From contig ML976981.1 in assembly GCA_010015675.1 (NCBI GenBank), positions 875,819 through 939,818 of the forward strand: a stretch of 64,000 bases of DNA, written 5' to 3'. Positions 1 to 9,850 of the stretch are shown here, in pieces. The notes beneath the pieces were generated by a model. It did not search any database, was not told the origin of the DNA, and saw only the letters and a program-made list of their open reading frames with translations. Position 1 is the first letter of the stretch; each line of letters starts with the position of its first letter. Both the position numbers and the translations under genes were made by a program. The DNA comes from Byssothecium circinans. Lineage: Eukaryota > Ascomycota > Dothideomycetes > Pleosporales > Massarinaceae.

Positions 1-16
1 AATGCCAAGCTTTTGA

Positions 17-57
17 GCGGTTCGGTGGTGTGGGCGGTTCGGTGGTGCTTTACGTTA
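17..57. repeat. Right terminal inverted repeat of a pogo-like DNA transposon
   Basis: A GC-rich 41-bp stretch ending in CTTTACGTTA contains a direct repeat of GGGCGGTTCGGTGGTG-like units. Its reverse complement matches 665-705 over the full 41 bp, with 11 differences that are all C-to-T or G-to-A. It is therefore an undamaged end of the same transposon family; the rest of this copy lies left of the window. A related but different end sits at about 470-513 (GGCCGCTTCGGTGGTG repeated, then ACGTTATA). Confidence 0.75.
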
Positions 58-664
58 TATATAAAGTTTATTAAATGAAAAGAACTAAGGATATCTAGCT
101 AGATAAAATATTTAATTATAGTTTTCTAATTTTAGGAATCTCTACCCTCCCTACGCTAATTCTCTAATAGGTCTAGGCTGCACGCTATAACTTAAGTACG
201 AATAGATGTATTATATATACATAAACTAGCTCTAAAGTTATTATAACTTATTTAGCTAGTTTAGTAGGTATTTATACGCTATATACTAAAAGTAGCTTAG
301 TATTCTCTATACTTATATAGCTTACTAAGCTATTAGAAATCCCAGAATATTTTTTTATAATCCTTTATATTTATATTATATATATCTATATTTACAATTT
401 TAGCTTAATAGCTCTAATATTTAAATTGTTATTAAAGGTTGAATCTTTGATTTTCCGCCAAGCAAAAAGTGGCCGCTTCGGTGGTGTGGCCGCTTCAGTG
501 GTGGAATACGTTATATTAACTACTTTAGGATCTTTTTATAGTACTCTCTAATAGTCTTTTAAATAGTTCTAGACTATTTATAACTATTCTAAATAGTTTA
601 TAAACTATTTAGCTTAGTTAATACTTACTTTTTTACTACCTTACTTACCTAGTAGTTTATTTGC
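58..664. repeat. AT-rich, RIP-like degenerated repeat DNA
   Basis: Very AT-rich sequence dominated by TA, TAG and TAA words, with no reading frame longer than a few codons. A second transposon end resembling the one at 17-57 lies at about 470-513, so at least two terminal repeats of related elements are nested here. I cannot identify a coding relic in 58-430 or 515-660. The base composition fits repeat-induced point mutation of transposon sequence. Confidence 0.6.
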
Positions 665-2470
665 TAACGTAAAGTACTATTAAACCGCCTACACTATTAA
701 ACTGCTTAACTTTCCTTAGCAACACTAATACTATCTTTATCACGACAATGCCTTAACAATACCGCTCTAAACAAATCTAACATAAAGGCAGACTATAGCT
801 TACTCTTGCCGTGTATAATAGAGGCTAATTTAATAGCTATCAACGTGCTACTAAGGCCTTTAACGTTAAGCATCATATCCTTACTAAACGCGCTAGAGGA
901 ATACTATTCTAACTAGAAACGGTACTAAACCATTTAAAACTATCCTTAACTAAGTAGGAGACGCTCATCCTATATATCCTTAACCTTAATTCATAAGGAT
1001 TCGCGCCTATGTTAGGCGAAGTGTTAGATATAGCGAATAAACTACTACGCGAGCAGGGTAGTAAAAAAGTAGGCATTAACTAGGCAAAATAGTTTATAAA
1101 CTAATTAGAATAGTTACAAATAGTTTAGAACTATTTAAAGAACCGTTAGAGGGCATAATAGAAAGATCTTAAAGTAGTTAGCGCATAGTTTAAGCTTATA
1201 TAGGATACTAAAGCAAAGTATGACGTATATAATAATAATATATATAACTTTGATAAGACTAGCTTTTAGATAGGTATTATTAGCTCTATAAAAGTAGTTA
1301 CTAGCTTAGAGAAGCAAGAAAGGCCTATAATAGTTTAGCTAGGTAATAAAGAGTAGGTAATAGATATCTAAAGTATATATTTAAATAGTATATTTACCTT
1401 ACTATTTATTATATACAAAGGACGCGTCTATATCTTTTTGTGGTACTAGGAAGCTAATATACCGCGCGATTAAAAGCTCTTAGTTTTAGAGAATAGATAG
1501 ACGATTAATAAGCTTAGTCTTATATAGTTAAAGCACTTTAACGCGTATATAAAGGCGAGAACTATTAGCGTCTATTAGTTGCTAATTTTAGATAGCTACA
1601 AAAGCTACCTAAATTAAGATTTTAAAGATTATTATTACAATAATAAAATCCTTATGCTTTATATGCTACTATACTTATTATATATCCTCTAGCTACTTAA
1701 TGTAGTATTATTCTCGCCGCTTAAGCGTAAGTACTTTAAGATCGTTTAGGGCTTAGCGTAATAGCGCGTTTTTTATATTAATAAAAAAGCGTTCCTACTA
1801 ACTTTTAAAGATGCGTTTTTAAGCGTATTTATAGTTTAGAACTATTAAAAAGCTTTTAAGGCAATAAGGCTAGTCCCTTTAAACGCGTAAGTAGTACTTA
1901 ATTGCTTTAATATGCGTATACGTACCCTACTAGGACCTCTACTACTAGAGACGCTATAGCTATTAAAGACTCTAAGTAATACATGCGAATTTAGCTTATA
2001 GTTAAAGTTTGTACGTAATTCTATTATTTAGTTACTATAAATAGTGTAGGATAAGCTTTCGCAGCTTATTAAAGGTACTAAGTTAGTGCTATATAATACT
2101 GCGCTTATAAAAGCGCATATTAAAGAGCTTAAAAAGCAACTTACAGTAGTAACTAAGCGTAAAACACGCAAGCGTAAGTATATTTAAAAGGGTAGCATTA
2201 TAGAGTATAGTCTTATAGTAGACTAGAATAGTTTTAAACTATTAAGAATTATTTAGAACTATAAAAGGGCGAGGGTAGAAGGTAAATGCAAAGTATAATA
2301 ACTAGGTGTTTACTACTATAGCAACTGCGGTAAGGCTAGGTATAACGCGAGAACGTGTTAAGCTAATAAAGTTTTATTTCACTTTAAGGTAGTTAAGCTA
2401 AGTCGCTCGCACTCGTCTTCTTAGTACTCGAGCGAGTACGTAGCGCAGGATAGGGTCGAAGTAATATAAA
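665..2470 (+). mobile_element. Pogo/Fot1-like DNA transposon, heavily RIP-degraded copy
   Basis: The left inverted repeat is at 665-705 and a degenerate transposase frame follows. No matching right inverted repeat is visible before the sequence changes character near 2470, so the 3' end looks lost or truncated. Composition is strongly AT-skewed in blocks, and the damage in the inverted repeat is exclusively C-to-T/G-to-A against the intact end at 17-57. This is a dead copy. Confidence 0.7.
748..2455 (+). pseudogene. Pogo-type DDE transposase relic (RIP-inactivated)
   Basis: From the ATG at 748 one frame keeps a recognisable transposase outline despite dozens of stops. An N-terminal HTH-like region carries KAFNVKHHILTKRARG. 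A catalytic-domain stretch has NFDKTSF near 1250, then IIYKGRVY and NKLSLI. A later block reads KILMLYMLLYLLYIL followed by LNVVLFSPLKRKY, the usual segment downstream of the second catalytic Asp in pogo/Fot1 DDE proteins. A basic KRKTRKRK segment and a Cys/His-like C-terminus end it. Nearly all stops are TAG/TAA, as expected if CAG/CAA codons mutated by C-to-T. It cannot make a protein. Family assignment is from motif order only. Confidence 0.7.
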
Positions 2471-2601
2471 GTGCTTGAAATCATCAAAAGTTTGGTACGA
2501 TTACCAGACTACTACGACTCCAGTGCCATTTGACAAAAGTGATGTTGATTTCTGATGATACAGTGCTAGATAGACGCACGCGCTTCTTTAGAATCTTATT
2601 A

Positions 2602-4684
2602 ACGTGTCCGTGCGCGTGATGCGCGGATTCGCGTGATGCGCAGGCAACACTAAAACATCCTACTTTCAACACGCGACAACTCCACCAATATGGATCCAAT
2701 TCAAGCTGCGATTGATGATATTGAATCACTAAAGCTAGGCGAAACTTTATCATACACGAAAACTGCTGCTAAATATGGTGTTGTATGGTCTACATTGATC
2801 TAAAGGTATCAAGGGATAACGCGCCCTATACAAGTCAAGAACTCTAGCCAGCAAAAGCTCACCCCACAGCAAGAGCAGGAGCTTGTATGATATATCAAAA
2901 GACTTACTAAGAGACATATACCTCCTACTAGAGAGATGATACGGAACTTTGCCTTAATAATAGCAAAGGAGCTAGTCAGCGAGAGCTAGGTTACCTACTT
3001 TATCAACTAACACAGCATTCATCTCATCTTATAATGGATAGTTAGCATGGACAGCAATTACTATAAAGCTAATTTAGAGGATAAATATCACCTCTATTTC
3101 AACCTTCTATACAGTAAGATTAATTAATATCGCATAGATCCTTATCATATCTATAATATAGATAAAAAAGGCGTCCTAATTAGTATTATTAGTAGAACAA
3201 AGAGGATATTTAGTAGACGAATATAGGAGAAGAAGGAGGTTAGGGCATTACTCTAAGATAGTAATTACGTATAGATCACGCTCCTAGCATATATCTACGC
3301 TAATAGATTAGCTCTGTCACTAAGCCTTATCTATAAGGCCGCCAATAAGGGCATCTAATCAAGCTAGGTAGAGGATATTAAGGTAGGATATCATAAAGTC
3401 TTTATTACCTCATCATCCTCTAGCTAGATAAACAATGATATTAGACTTACCTAGCTTAAGTAGGTGTTTAATTACTATATAAAAGAGAAGACTTAATAAT
3501 TATATTAACTTTTAATCCTAGACGGCTATAGATCTTATATTACTATGGACTTTATTAACTACTATGATTAAAATAGGATCCTCCTTACTGTCCTACCTCC
3601 TCATTTAACTCATATACTTTAGCTACTTAACGTTGCGATGTTTAAGCCTCTATCAATAGCCTACTTAGCAGAGCTATCAAGATACCTTCATAGAAGCCAG
3701 GGCCTAGCTTCTATCACTAAAGGCGACTTCTTCCCCCTATTCTAGAATGCATAGAAGGCCTCTTTTAAGGAATTAACTATCCTTAGCTCTTTTAGAGCTA
3801 TAGGTATATCGCCACCTAATCCCAATTCTATCCTTAATAGGTTCACCTAGGATCAAGAATCAGGTGACAGCTCCTTATTAGGGCTCAGCAATTATGACTA
3901 GAGAAAGATAGATAGGCTTATGCAATTAGCAGTGAAGGAACAGGGTAGTCAAGATACAAAGGAGCTTTGTTAATCACTCTACCATCTATCTATTAAAAAT
4001 GAGCTACTTAAGCATAATAATAATGGGCTTAGACAGGCGCTATCTATTAAGGAGAAGTGTAAGAAGAAGGGCAAAGCTCTAGACCTTTAACAGCGCCAGG
4101 AGTATCATGGTGGAGCAGTCTTCTAGTCACCAAGGAAGCTAAGGGAGGCACGTGTTCGTCAATCTATTAAGGAGTAGGAGGATAAGCAGCAGCAGCTTCA
4201 AAAAGCAGAGACAGCAGAGCTGAAGAAGGCAGCTAAGCTATACAAGGAGAAAATCCAGCAGGAAAAGCGTGCTGCGCGAGAGGCAGCAAAGAAGGCGAAG
4301 GAGAAGGAGAGAGCTGAAAAGGCAGCTCAGCGCGCTGCCCAGAAGTCTGCCTATAACGCAGAAAAAGCTCTACAACTATCCTAAAAGGGTAAGAGAAAGG
4401 CCTCTCAGCCATCTCTACAGAGCAGAAAGCGTCAGAAACGTGGTGTTGATGCTATAGATGTTGGGGAGGCCTTAGAGGGTGCATCTGCTGCCCCGACCAA
4501 ATCTACACGCAGCGGCCGCGACGTCAAGCTTCCAGATAGATTTAAATAGTGCAAATTAATCGCAGCTATCAACTTACTACCCTGCAAGAAAATCTTATAA
4601 TAATATTAATCGTGGGTGGTTCTATAGCCTTGTTTTCAACAGAGCGTTTTTGGTGTTGCCCGCGCATCACGCGCACGGACACGT
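2602..4684 (+). mobile_element. Pogo-family DNA transposon with perfect 25-bp TIRs and TA flanks
   Basis: The left end, 2602-2626 (ACGTGTCCGTGCGCG...), is the exact reverse complement of the right end, 4660-4684. Both ends are flanked by TA (2600-2601 and 4685-4686), the expected target duplication of Tc1/mariner/pogo elements. The element is 2083 bp and encodes one transposase frame (2690-4549), which is broken. The left end carries an extra tandem copy of GCGTGATGCGC just inside the inverted repeat that the right end lacks. Compared with the copy at 665-2470 it is much less AT-skewed, suggesting a younger or less exposed insertion. Confidence 0.88.
2690..4549 (+). pseudogene. Pogo/Fot1-type transposase with in-frame stops
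   Basis: ATG at 2690 and TAG at 4547 are exactly 620 codons apart, and the recognisable blocks checked along it are all in that one frame, so I see no frameshift; only scattered TAA/TAG/TGA codons break it. Visible parts in order are: an N-terminal psq-type HTH (KTAAKYGV, residues about 31-38), a CENP-B-like second DNA-binding region with LTPQQEQELV, a catalytic core with LILDGYRSYIT (Asp near residue 278) followed by LLTVLPPHLTHILQLLNVAMF, and a long charged coiled-coil tail rich in Lys/Arg/Glu/Ala ending near VKLPDRFK. This is the standard order of fungal pogo-like transposases. The stops fit C-to-T changes at CAA, CAG or CGA codons. A read-through product is not expected. Confidence 0.85.
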
Positions 4685-4937
4685 TAACGTATGTTCAGAA
4701 GGATCGCAATCTAGGTGAGAGTGATAAAAGGCAGGTGATGTTATTTGGCTGCAAGAGTATGTATACGTATGATTGATCTGACTGCGGAGACCGAGAGGGG
4801 AGTGGAAGTATGTCTCGTGCCAAGACGCTAACCTTGTGACGCTAGTACGTATCAATACCTATGTCGTATAAAGCAGTCGCCAACCCCCAGCTTCCTTGCC
4901 TTCCCCACTAAGCTTTGACAACACATATCCGCGGAAC

Positions 4938-6044
4938 ATGGCTGGAACTATCGTCCTCACTGGAGCTAACGGTTCTGCTGGACTTCATGCCTCCGAGCAT
5001 CTCCTGAAGACATACCCAGAGTTCCATGCTCTTTTCACCGTTCGAAACAGCGCCGACACTGATGTCAACACCAACACCCTACGTGACATTATTTCGCGAT
5101 ATCCAAACGCCAAAGCATCCATTCATCAGGTAGACCTAGCCGACCTAACATCTGTTCAGAAGTTCGCCAGCACACTCTCCGCCGGGATCACAGCTGGCCA
5201 GTACTTTCCGCTCAAGGCCATTATCTGCAATGCTTATTACTGGAACCTTGTCGCTAACCCTGAACTCACCGTTGACGGGCATGAAAAGACTCTACAAATC
5301 GGATTTATCGCACATGCTGCCTTGGTCTTGCGCCTTCTCGACAAGTTTGGCTCTGACGGCGGTCGCATCGAGCTCATTTCCAGCATTGCGCATTACCGTC
5401 GCAAGACCCAGATGTCGCCATACATTCCAGAAATACCGGCCAATCTAGAGGAGCTTGCAAGGCCACAGTCAGACAACGACAAGCAAGGTCGGGGTTTCCA
5501 GAGATATGCTAATTCAAAGCTCATCATGACCACCTGGACCTATGCGCTCAACCGCTATCTGCAGAAGGTAAGTGCTGCGTACGATACAAATTAAAAGAGA
5601 TGGATAGTAAGCGAATAAAAATGAGTCACCTCAAGAGAGAGAACGTTAGCTAATGGGATTTGCCATATCCAGGACTCCGATTTCTACAAGATCACCGCCG
5701 TGGCCCAGAACCCGGGCAACATGGGCGACTCACGCGCCTTCCGCACGAACACGCCTAGTTCGCTCCAGTTTATGCAGAAATGGGTCATGAAACCGTTGAT
5801 GCCCGTGGTGCGTCGTTTTGTTGACCCGACCTTCCGACCCTCCATCGAGGCAGGGATCGACATGGTTGAGCTGGCCGTCAACAAAACATACGATGGTGAG
5901 CGCGGCTATTTCACGTTGCTCAAGAAGGATGACCCGGACTCGGCGGTGCTCGATGAGGAGACGCAGCAGAAGGTTTGGGCCCAGACAATTCAGTGGGCAA
6001 AGATCACCAAGGATGACACGGCGCTGAAAGGAGCCTTTGAATGA
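4938..6044 (+). CDS. Short-chain dehydrogenase/reductase (SDR), two exons
   Basis: Exons are 4938-5567 and 5673-6044. The intron starts GTAAGT, has a GCTAA branch point and ends CATATCCAG, and joins in phase 0. From Met at 4938 the protein is 333 aa; an in-frame Met at 4896 would add 14 residues. I prefer 4938 because the Rossmann motif TGANGSAG then sits at residues 8-15, the usual distance. The SDR active-site motif YANSK is near residues 190-194, and a Ser in ELISSIAH lies upstream as expected. The C-terminal half (EAGIDMVELAV, WAQTIQWAKI) resembles the variable substrate-binding end of fungal secondary-metabolite SDRs. The neighbour downstream on the same strand is a UbiA prenyltransferase, so the pair may act in one prenylated-metabolite pathway; the actual substrate is unknown. 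Confidence 0.82.
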
Positions 6045-6557
6045 GAAGTGTGATGATCAGATTGGCGGCATATGACGTAGGGAGAGAATGATAATTGAAT
6101 GTGCGTAGGGATATAAAAAGTGTCCAAGGGCGAGCACGTTAAATCCGAGAGGGTGGTCTTTACTCAGTACCGCTTATTATATCAGAAGGCTGGTCTTCAA
6201 CAAGTATCTCGCGAAATTTGGAGTAAAGATGACGGTTGTGGTACACACCAGACACTCCCACAATATTTTGGGGCCTCATCACTTTGCCGTAAGATTACGG
6301 CTGCTGTGCCCCACTTGCACTACCGGCTATTTTGTGTTGAGAACTCGGCCTTCGGTCGCCTGACAGGGGCGCCTAATCCTACCTATCCCCAATTCTAGGG
6401 TGAGGCGCTTACTTTAATCAATTATCCCTGCCAAATGCATCGGAGTCTAATGCAAGGCGCAGAGTAGAGAAAATGATCGGCAGCCGAGCAAAATTTCAAT
6501 TATCGGCGGTCGTTGTGTGCCTAGTCAGTAGGACGTAGTATTGCCTCGCATTCAAAT
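6045..6557. other. Intergenic region between SDR and prenyltransferase
   Basis: 513 bp, moderately AT-rich. The only open frame (6120-6398) has no recognisable motif and an odd composition, so I do not call it. The stretch presumably holds the SDR terminator and the prenyltransferase promoter. No TATA box or repeat stands out. Confidence 0.4.
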
Positions 6558-7577
6558 ATGCGCAGTGCAACAAGTAAACCCTCCGTTCTAAATTATCCAA
6601 AGATGGCTTCAGTTAGGCAACTTTCCGGCTTCACATTTGCCAATAATGCAGATGCGGAATCGCTTCTGTCAAGAAATTTCCGCGATCTCATTGAGCTATC
6701 TCGCCTGTACCACCCGGCACCAATTCTTTTGATCTACTTTCCCCATCTATACGGCATCCTCTATGCTTCCATCCGTCAGTACATTTCCTACGAAACCATC
6801 TTCCTACGAAGCTGTGCGCTGCTGGTGGGCTCGGTGTTCTTCTCCAACGCGGCCCACATCTGGAACGACATCGTCGACGAGCCTTTAGACGCACAAACCC
6901 CGCGAACACGCACGCGACCGATACCGCGAGGAGCGGTATCTAAAAAACGGGCCGCTCTACTCTGCATCACACAAGCTATACTTGCGACTTTGGCCTTCAG
7001 CTTTTTTCCACTTCCGAATAGCGTAGTGTATGCGATTCCGAACATTATTGCAACAACGTATTATCCATGGAGCAAACGGCATATGGACTACCCGCAATTC
7101 GTCCTAGGCTTTTGTATCGCGTATGGCGTCGCTATTGGCGCTCTGATAATGGGAATGGCGCCTTTTACTTTGCAGAATGGTGGTGTGGTAGTGCAGCCAG
7201 AAGTGTTGTGCTTATTCCTCGCGGTCCTATTTTGGACAGTGATTTTTGATACCGTATATGCGCATTTGGACGTCGATAGCGATGTGAAGATTGGAATTAG
7301 GAGTACGGCTGTGCGGTTCAGAGGTTGCGCGAAGTGGTTCCTGGCAGTGCAGCTCGTTTGCATGATTTACGCTCTTGTTTTGCTAGGGGTTTGGGGAAAT
7401 ATGAGTGTGGCTTATTATGTGTTTGCCGTCGGCGGATCGCTGTTGTCTCTGGGGTTGTTGATATACTGTGTGGATCTTGAGAGCAGCCAGAGTTGTTGGT
7501 GGTGGTTCGGGACAGGGTTTTGGTATACAGGTGGTGCTATCTTGATTGGGCTGCTGGTGGAGTACATTTTGGCCTAA
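6558..7577 (+). CDS. UbiA-family aromatic prenyltransferase
   Basis: A single uninterrupted frame of 339 aa (324 aa if the in-frame Met at 6603 is used). It is a polytopic membrane protein with about eight hydrophobic segments. Two Asp-rich motifs define UbiA enzymes and bind Mg2+-prenyl diphosphate: NDIVDEPLDAQ at about residues 102-112, followed by RTRTRPIPRG, and DTVYAHLDVDSD at about 233-244. Such enzymes transfer a prenyl chain to an aromatic acceptor; COQ2 does so in mitochondria, and meroterpenoid-cluster homologues do so in the ER. Position next to an SDR, beside a transposon block and away from other core genes, favours a secondary-metabolism role over ubiquinone synthesis, and no mitochondrial presequence is obvious. 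No polyketide synthase or cyclase is in the window, so any cluster is incomplete here. Confidence 0.88.
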   Translation: MRSATSKPSVLNYPKMASVRQLSGFTFANNADAESLLSRNFRDLIELSRLYHPAPILLIYFPHLYGILYASIRQYISYETIFLRSCALLVGSVFFSNAAHIWNDIVDEPLDAQTPRTRTRPIPRGAVSKKRAALLCITQAILATLAFSFFPLPNSVVYAIPNIIATTYYPWSKRHMDYPQFVLGFCIAYGVAIGALIMGMAPFTLQNGGVVVQPEVLCLFLAVLFWTVIFDTVYAHLDVDSDVKIGIRSTAVRFRGCAKWFLAVQLVCMIYALVLLGVWGNMSVAYYVFAVGGSLLSLGLLIYCVDLESSQSCWWWFGTGFWYTGGAILIGLLVEYILA

Positions 7578-7819
7578 TGAACGAACTATAGCGTCTCCAT
7601 GTATGCATTTATGGAGGTCTCTGCAGCCAAGGGCGTGTCTTTTACTCTTTACGGCCTCAACGAGTGCCCCGCCTTCTATTTTTTCACGATATAAACTCAA
7701 GGACAATTAGAACTATGTTAGTTTCAACATATCTTGATAACTATTGGCTGAGAAGCTGAGTTTGCTATAGAGGTTAGGGATCGAGTCGAGGAGTGCAATA
7801 GCATAAGTGTGCGTTGGCC
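7578..7819. other. Region downstream of the prenyltransferase
   Basis: No gene seen. The sequence is ordinary in composition and ends where similarity to the small acidic-tailed gene of 20.4-21.0 kb begins. Confidence 0.35.
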
Positions 7820-7945
7820 ATCAGGGGTGGTCCTTGAGCTACACAAGTCACCGCACTGACTCGCGCATCGTGACTGTACTCCGTGTCACGAACCCGCGTT
7901 GTCATCATCCTCATCATCAAGGTCTTCTTCCACTTCATCTGCGTC
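7820..7945 (-). pseudogene. 3' relic of the small acidic-tailed gene found intact at 20414-20997
   Basis: Read on the minus strand, 7945-7820 encodes an acidic stretch (DEVEEDLDDEDDDNAGS then stop). Its nucleotide sequence beyond the stop matches the region around and past the stop of the gene at 20414-20997; for example CACTGACTC, CGCA and CGTGAC appear in the same order at 7856-7875 and 20407-20427. The relic is cut off on its 5' side by AT-rich transposon debris near 7950. Both copies lie in the same orientation. Confidence 0.6.
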
Positions 7946-7949
7946 AATA

Positions 7950-8869
7950 ATAGTATTAGTGTTACTAAGGAAAAGTAGCTACTTTAGTAGTATAACTGCT
8001 TTAGTCGTGCTCTATATTAACGTAAAGCACTACCAGACCACCTAAAATTCCGTTAATTCTTCTTCTTAGTTTATTAATTTAACCTTTTATTCCTCTATAA
8101 CTATTTAGATTAGACTCTAAGCTATACTAAAGCTACGTTAGTCTACGTTATTATAAGGTTAAAGTGGGACTAGCTATATTAACGTCTAGAATCTAGAGCT
8201 CTATAGGCTTTTATATTAGTCTGTCATAATATCATGCACAATTGTGGATACGTTTAAGGCTGCAGCCAACTATTACAACTCTACTAGTTGAGGGATCTTT
8301 ATATCAAATAGCATAATTCACAACGCCATTAACTATCTTGATATAAGACGACATCCACTTAAAAAAGAAGCACGCACAATTGAATTTCAGTCAAAGCCAG
8401 TCAACAAAGGCATATAAAGTAGCCGAAAAGCAACGTTGTTAGGGTAGGACGGAGGGCTATTACTTAGCTGATACATGTGCTTAGCGAACCGGCGGCGCAA
8501 TATTACCACACCTATAGACATACTACGGCGCCATACCATGATCAAGACCACGAGCTAGATTTACCCATATAAATGGCTCAGCGATTGCTCGCTGGAAATT
8601 GTGTAAAGTTATCCGCCTTGTGGAATGCACATTCACAATATGTGTTCTCGCTGAAATGGGACAGAATGCAATAGGAAAAAGCCATTACCCACAACTACAT
8701 AGGGAATAGATGTGGCCTTGACTTGTCTTCGCTAGATAGTGCTACGCGTACCATAATTTCGGCTCCAAAGGAGTGCTCAAATGAAATAGGACATTGCGGC
8801 CGTAATCAATTCCTCCCCCTCCAACTCACATGGTCCACCTCACCTACAGATGCCCCTCAGAAAGAGAGT
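7950..8869. repeat. RIP-like transposon debris, then unassigned sequence
   Basis: 7950-8240 is AT-rich debris. At 8018-8043 it contains TAACGTAAAGCAC..., a third match to the terminal repeat of the pogo-like family at 17-57, again differing mostly by transitions. No transposase relic is readable beside it. 8240-8869 is less skewed but has no gene I can recognise. Confidence 0.55.
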
Positions 8870-9850
8870 TCACTCGTCAGGAGGCTTAGGCGGATCCATT
8901 GGCTTAAAGGCAGCCAATTTCATACCCTCCTTCGGCTCGAGCAACTTGCTGAGGTGGTCCTTGACGGCCAGCCCTCCCAAATTTTCCGGGTCGATGTCGG
9001 AAAGGAGACTCAATCCCTTGTCCTGGAGGCCATGGGGCGCGGGTGGACGCGAAGGGTCGAAGTAGATGGGTGCATCCTCGGGGCGGCGGAGGCGGAACGC
9101 ACGGCGAAAGCCCTGTCGCATGTCGTGCAGGAACCCGGCCTCGATGCGCATGTCGAAGGTGGCGCTGAAGGTTGTGGGCTTGTCGGCATCGCCCGTGGCT
9201 CGCTGGACGAGGATCCCGACGAGGAAGTACGGCTCGACGCCGTGCTTCTGCAGGTCGTTCTGCTCACAGTACCACTCCACCCCAAAGATGCGTCCGCTGC
9301 GTGGATCGACACGCCGGCTGGCGGTTCCGCGGTCGAAATGGAGACGCGTGAACTCGATCTGCCTCTCCAAATTGCCGCTCAGCTCGACTTTGGCTACTTG
9401 CTCGGCGCCCACGGTGCTGCCGACGCCCTTCGTATTTGTGATGGTCGCGTCGCTGGCGTTCCATCGCCGCTGTTGAACCCACGGCGCGTACGCGACGACG
9501 GCGGGCTTGACTGGGGTAGAATTGGGCGGGTCTGCCTTCTCGTCTTCGTGGAAACCAACCCAGATGCGCACCGACTGGAAGCGAAAGTCGCGCGCGTGGC
9601 AGTTCAGCTCGACCCCGAAGACGACGAGCGTCATGGGCGTCGGATCGGTCTTGCTCTTGCGCCCGTGAACACATAGAACCGTCTCGACTGTTTTCTTGAA
9701 CTCGGATTTGTCCGGCGACAGATGCACCCACTGTCGTTGGAACCGGTCGTCGTCTGGGTTGTCTGTCTTGAGCTCCCCGAGGCTGCCGCTGAAATCGGCA
9801 TTGAGCTCCTCGTAGAAGCTGTCGTCGGGCTCCGTCGTGCTCGATGCCAT
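8870..9850 (-). CDS. Uncharacterised 326-aa protein next to the protease/NLR pair
   Basis: A single-exon frame of 326 aa starting at the ATG at 9850, with strongly protein-like composition: many Trp, Tyr and Phe residues and charged surface patterns. There is no signal peptide or membrane segment. Readable segments are an acidic N-terminus (TTEPDDSFYEELNADF), TLVVFGVELNCHARDF, RIWVGFHEDEKADPP and FGVEWYCEQNDLQKHG, suggesting a beta-rich globular domain with alternating strands (VRIWVGF, TFSATFDMRI). The C-terminal end is Pro-rich (FKPMDPPKPPDE). I do not recognise a family. It lies on the same strand as, and downstream of, the S8-protease gene, separated by 1.5 kb. An antisense frame at 8723-9676 is its shadow. 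Confidence 0.72.
   Translation of the reverse strand: MASSTTEPDDSFYEELNADFSGSLGELKTDNPDDDRFQRQWVHLSPDKSEFKKTVETVLCVHGRKSKTDPTPMTLVVFGVELNCHARDFRFQSVRIWVGFHEDEKADPPNSTPVKPAVVAYAPWVQQRRWNASDATITNTKGVGSTVGAEQVAKVELSGNLERQIEFTRLHFDRGTASRRVDPRSGRIFGVEWYCEQNDLQKHGVEPYFLVGILVQRATGDADKPTTFSATFDMRIEAGFLHDMRQGFRRAFRLRRPEDAPIYFDPSRPPAPHGLQDKGLSLLSDIDPENLGGLAVKDHLSKLLEPKEGMKLAAFKPMDPPKPPDE

Noticed and set aside
8723..9676. 317-codon plus-strand open frame
   Set aside because: Antisense shadow of the orphan gene at 8870-9850; its translation is Arg/Val/Leu-biased with no motif, while the minus strand has balanced, globular-looking sequence.
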